Shown piece after piece: positions 44,301-47,300 of a stretch of 64,000 bases of DNA. Below the pieces are notes generated by a model. It ran no database searches and was not told where the DNA came from. It saw only the letters and a program-made list of their open reading frames with translations. The stretch is from Mimachlamys varia (lineage: Eukaryota; Mollusca; Bivalvia; Pectinida; Pectinidae). Numbering within the stretch: the first letter of the stretch is position 1; each line of letters opens with the position of its first letter. Where the stretch lies: contig OX392533.1 of assembly GCA_947623455.1 (NCBI GenBank), positions 30,750,229 to 30,814,228 of the forward strand, written 5' to 3'. The translations under genes were made by a program, and so were the position numbers.

Positions 44301-47300
44301 GACAAAACTAAAAAAATATATTTTTAAAACAATGCATAAAAGACTTTATAGAGAAATTTGAAAATCATCATCAAGTGGAACTAGGAAACAAGAGGTCCAT
44401 TGGGCTTGTATCGCTAACCTGAATACAGTTGTATCAAATTAAAGCCATCATTGACAAATTTAACCAATATCATGTCATTCTTTCAGAAGATTTTTAAGAA
44501 TTCACTGAATTTCCCTTAACAATATCCCTCTCCTTTAGCCCCAAAGAGGGAGGGGGTGTGTATGTCAGACCTACCATTCAATCATACATTGAATACCCAA
44601 GGCCTTCATCCAAATACATTTCAGATCAAATATGAAACAATGTTTTCATTCCTTCTGTACCATGGTGATGCATACTTGATTTTAAATCCTTTTTACACAC
44701 AGCTGTGTTACTTTTATTAAGACAGCATTATGAGACAATAGAATAACTCACTTATTTATAATGACCATTATATATCATATGGTCATTATAAATAAATGAG
44801 TTATTCTATTGTTTCTAATTAATTTTTTAACTTTTATTCAACTGTTATAATATATATATATTTACAAAAGAAATTTGTCGGCAGGAATAAACAGGTGCTT
44901 TAACATTATATAATTACTACATTGTACATGTTCAGATGCCTTTTAGAATCCCCATTTAATCCTGTTCAAGTCAACATCATTTATCATCTCTTCTAAAGGT
45001 CAATTCATGATGACAAACTTTTTAACTCGTTTTTTTTCAAGAATATAAAATCACTTATTCATAGGTGTCTTGTAAACCTGATGTCCAACCTCAAGTTTAC
45101 TAGATTTATCATTTTATATTTTAATTAAATAAAATAGTTAAATATGCAAATGTGTTAACATATTGCTAGTATATATACATTTGTATTTACAAACAGTCAG
45201 ATGTAATATACATTGTATATGGGTAACACGTTAATTTATTTTTCTTGGAATTCAGGGACAGGACTGGTTATATACGGATTATAATATTAATTTGCTACAT
45301 AATTTGCTGTTATTGTGGATCCTATATGTCAATGCAACTATACATTTGTATAATAAAAAAAAAATCCTTCTGATGAAAGGCATGATTGCTAGCCACTGCA
45401 CCTCCAGAGTTTCTTCTTATGTTTCTTGCTTGAGGTATTTAATTTCTGGAGGTGCAGTGGCTAGCACTCATGCCTTTCATCAGGATGTTCTGACACACCA
45501 TGGATGATCTCTGGCCCCCATGGGTATTCTGGTTCCCTCATATTATATCAAAACCCCTCCCCCCTCTTGAAATCACCTCTTTCATAATGTTGTTGTCTTA
45601 ATTATAATATCTTAATATTGAAGTTAATAAATATTGTTTATATTTACAGGAGGGCAGAAAGACAAACAAAAAAATTCAACCTGTACTTTTTAGATATGTA
45701 CAGTACACTATCTCCATTTCTTAGGACTGTATGTGCATGCACCTTACAGTTATTTATAATTACCACAAAAACAGGTGCATTTTGGTAATAATTAAAGTCA
45801 GACAGTTTCATCATTGGTACGTTTATTTCTGAAAAGTATGTTTGTTGGTATATCCTTTCCACTAATTAATATTTTCAGAGTGAAGATTTTAAACAAGTTT
45901 ACATTTTTTTATATATTATATATAGATCTATCTGTGGTATAAACCACAGCTATCTAAGTCTGTGGTATAACAAATTTTATAACTATTTTTACATATTTGA
46001 ACAAAGCTTAGGACTATTTGTTTATAAACACCAATTAATGCAATCATGTCTGGTCAATTTTCTGAACCAATAAATTTAATAATTAGCTTTATCACCTGTG
46101 ATAATTAATAGCCTGATTATATATAATTGGCAATTTAAAATATTATTGAACTAATGTAATTCATTATGAGCACAACACATATTTACAGTGACACTTGTGG
46201 TACGTTGTATGTCGAGTTTGAATTAATTGTCGTCACTGATTTATATTTAAACCTCTTTATGCAGAAATTCAACCAGTTACTCTGGTAGGCCTACTATGAT
46301 GATGTTGCATACATTCAACTTGCATTGATCATATGACGTCCAGGTATAATAATTGTCCGTGTACATTTTATGCAAAATGATACTTTATAATATCGTATTT
46401 ATTAATTTTTCACACTGTAAATATTGTTATGAAACATTTAAAATAACTGACAACAAATGTCATGCTTGTATATTGCACTGTCACCTACGAAAACAAAATG
46501 TAAACATTCCGTCTTGCATTGTTTACATGAGAGACTACGGTAAACTATGTCTGGGTCACACCGTCCAAATCACATGAAGTAACGGTGACCGCGTGACTTC
46601 AGCACCTGTAACGAACTGTGCCCCTGTCGACACAGCATCATATCGACAAAATGACAATCACACATTGAATCGCGTCCGTCAACTTCTTCGAAAGAGACAG
46701 GTATGTAGAACTAGAATTCAACAAAGCGAATGGCGAGCTGCCAAAACACGAATACAGCTAAATGGGCGCCATATTGGTTTTTAGTATTCTGTACATACCT
46801 TGTTTTATGAATTTTAACACTTTTTCTCTCGTTTCTGGTAAGACAGTTTCTTGTTGTGAATCAGATGGCATAACTTATGATGTTTTCAATTCAATTTGTA
46901 AATACCACGGCGGAAAAAGGATGCAGAATGTTCTTTTTACTTGACAACAGTTGCCTCAATCCCATTTCCGAACAACCCGTACTAGCTTCTGAATACATTA
47001 ACCATTCTTTTGTGGGATATTGCCCGGTCCTCCATTTTGATTGGTTCTTTACAAACAATGTCATTACGCACTTGCCCCATTTATTGACCAATCAGCACCC
47101 AGACACTTTAATACAATGGTGAAGGTCGCTACAATCTATGAATAGCTCGGAAACGAAAGTTGCAATACACAAAATCTATACGGGGCTTAAAATAGGGACA
47201 GTCAACAAACCCGTTGGACTTATCTTGTGATTGAGCTCATATTTCTAGTATGATTCGAGATTATTTTTACACTTTTACGGTGATAAGATTTAATTGATCA

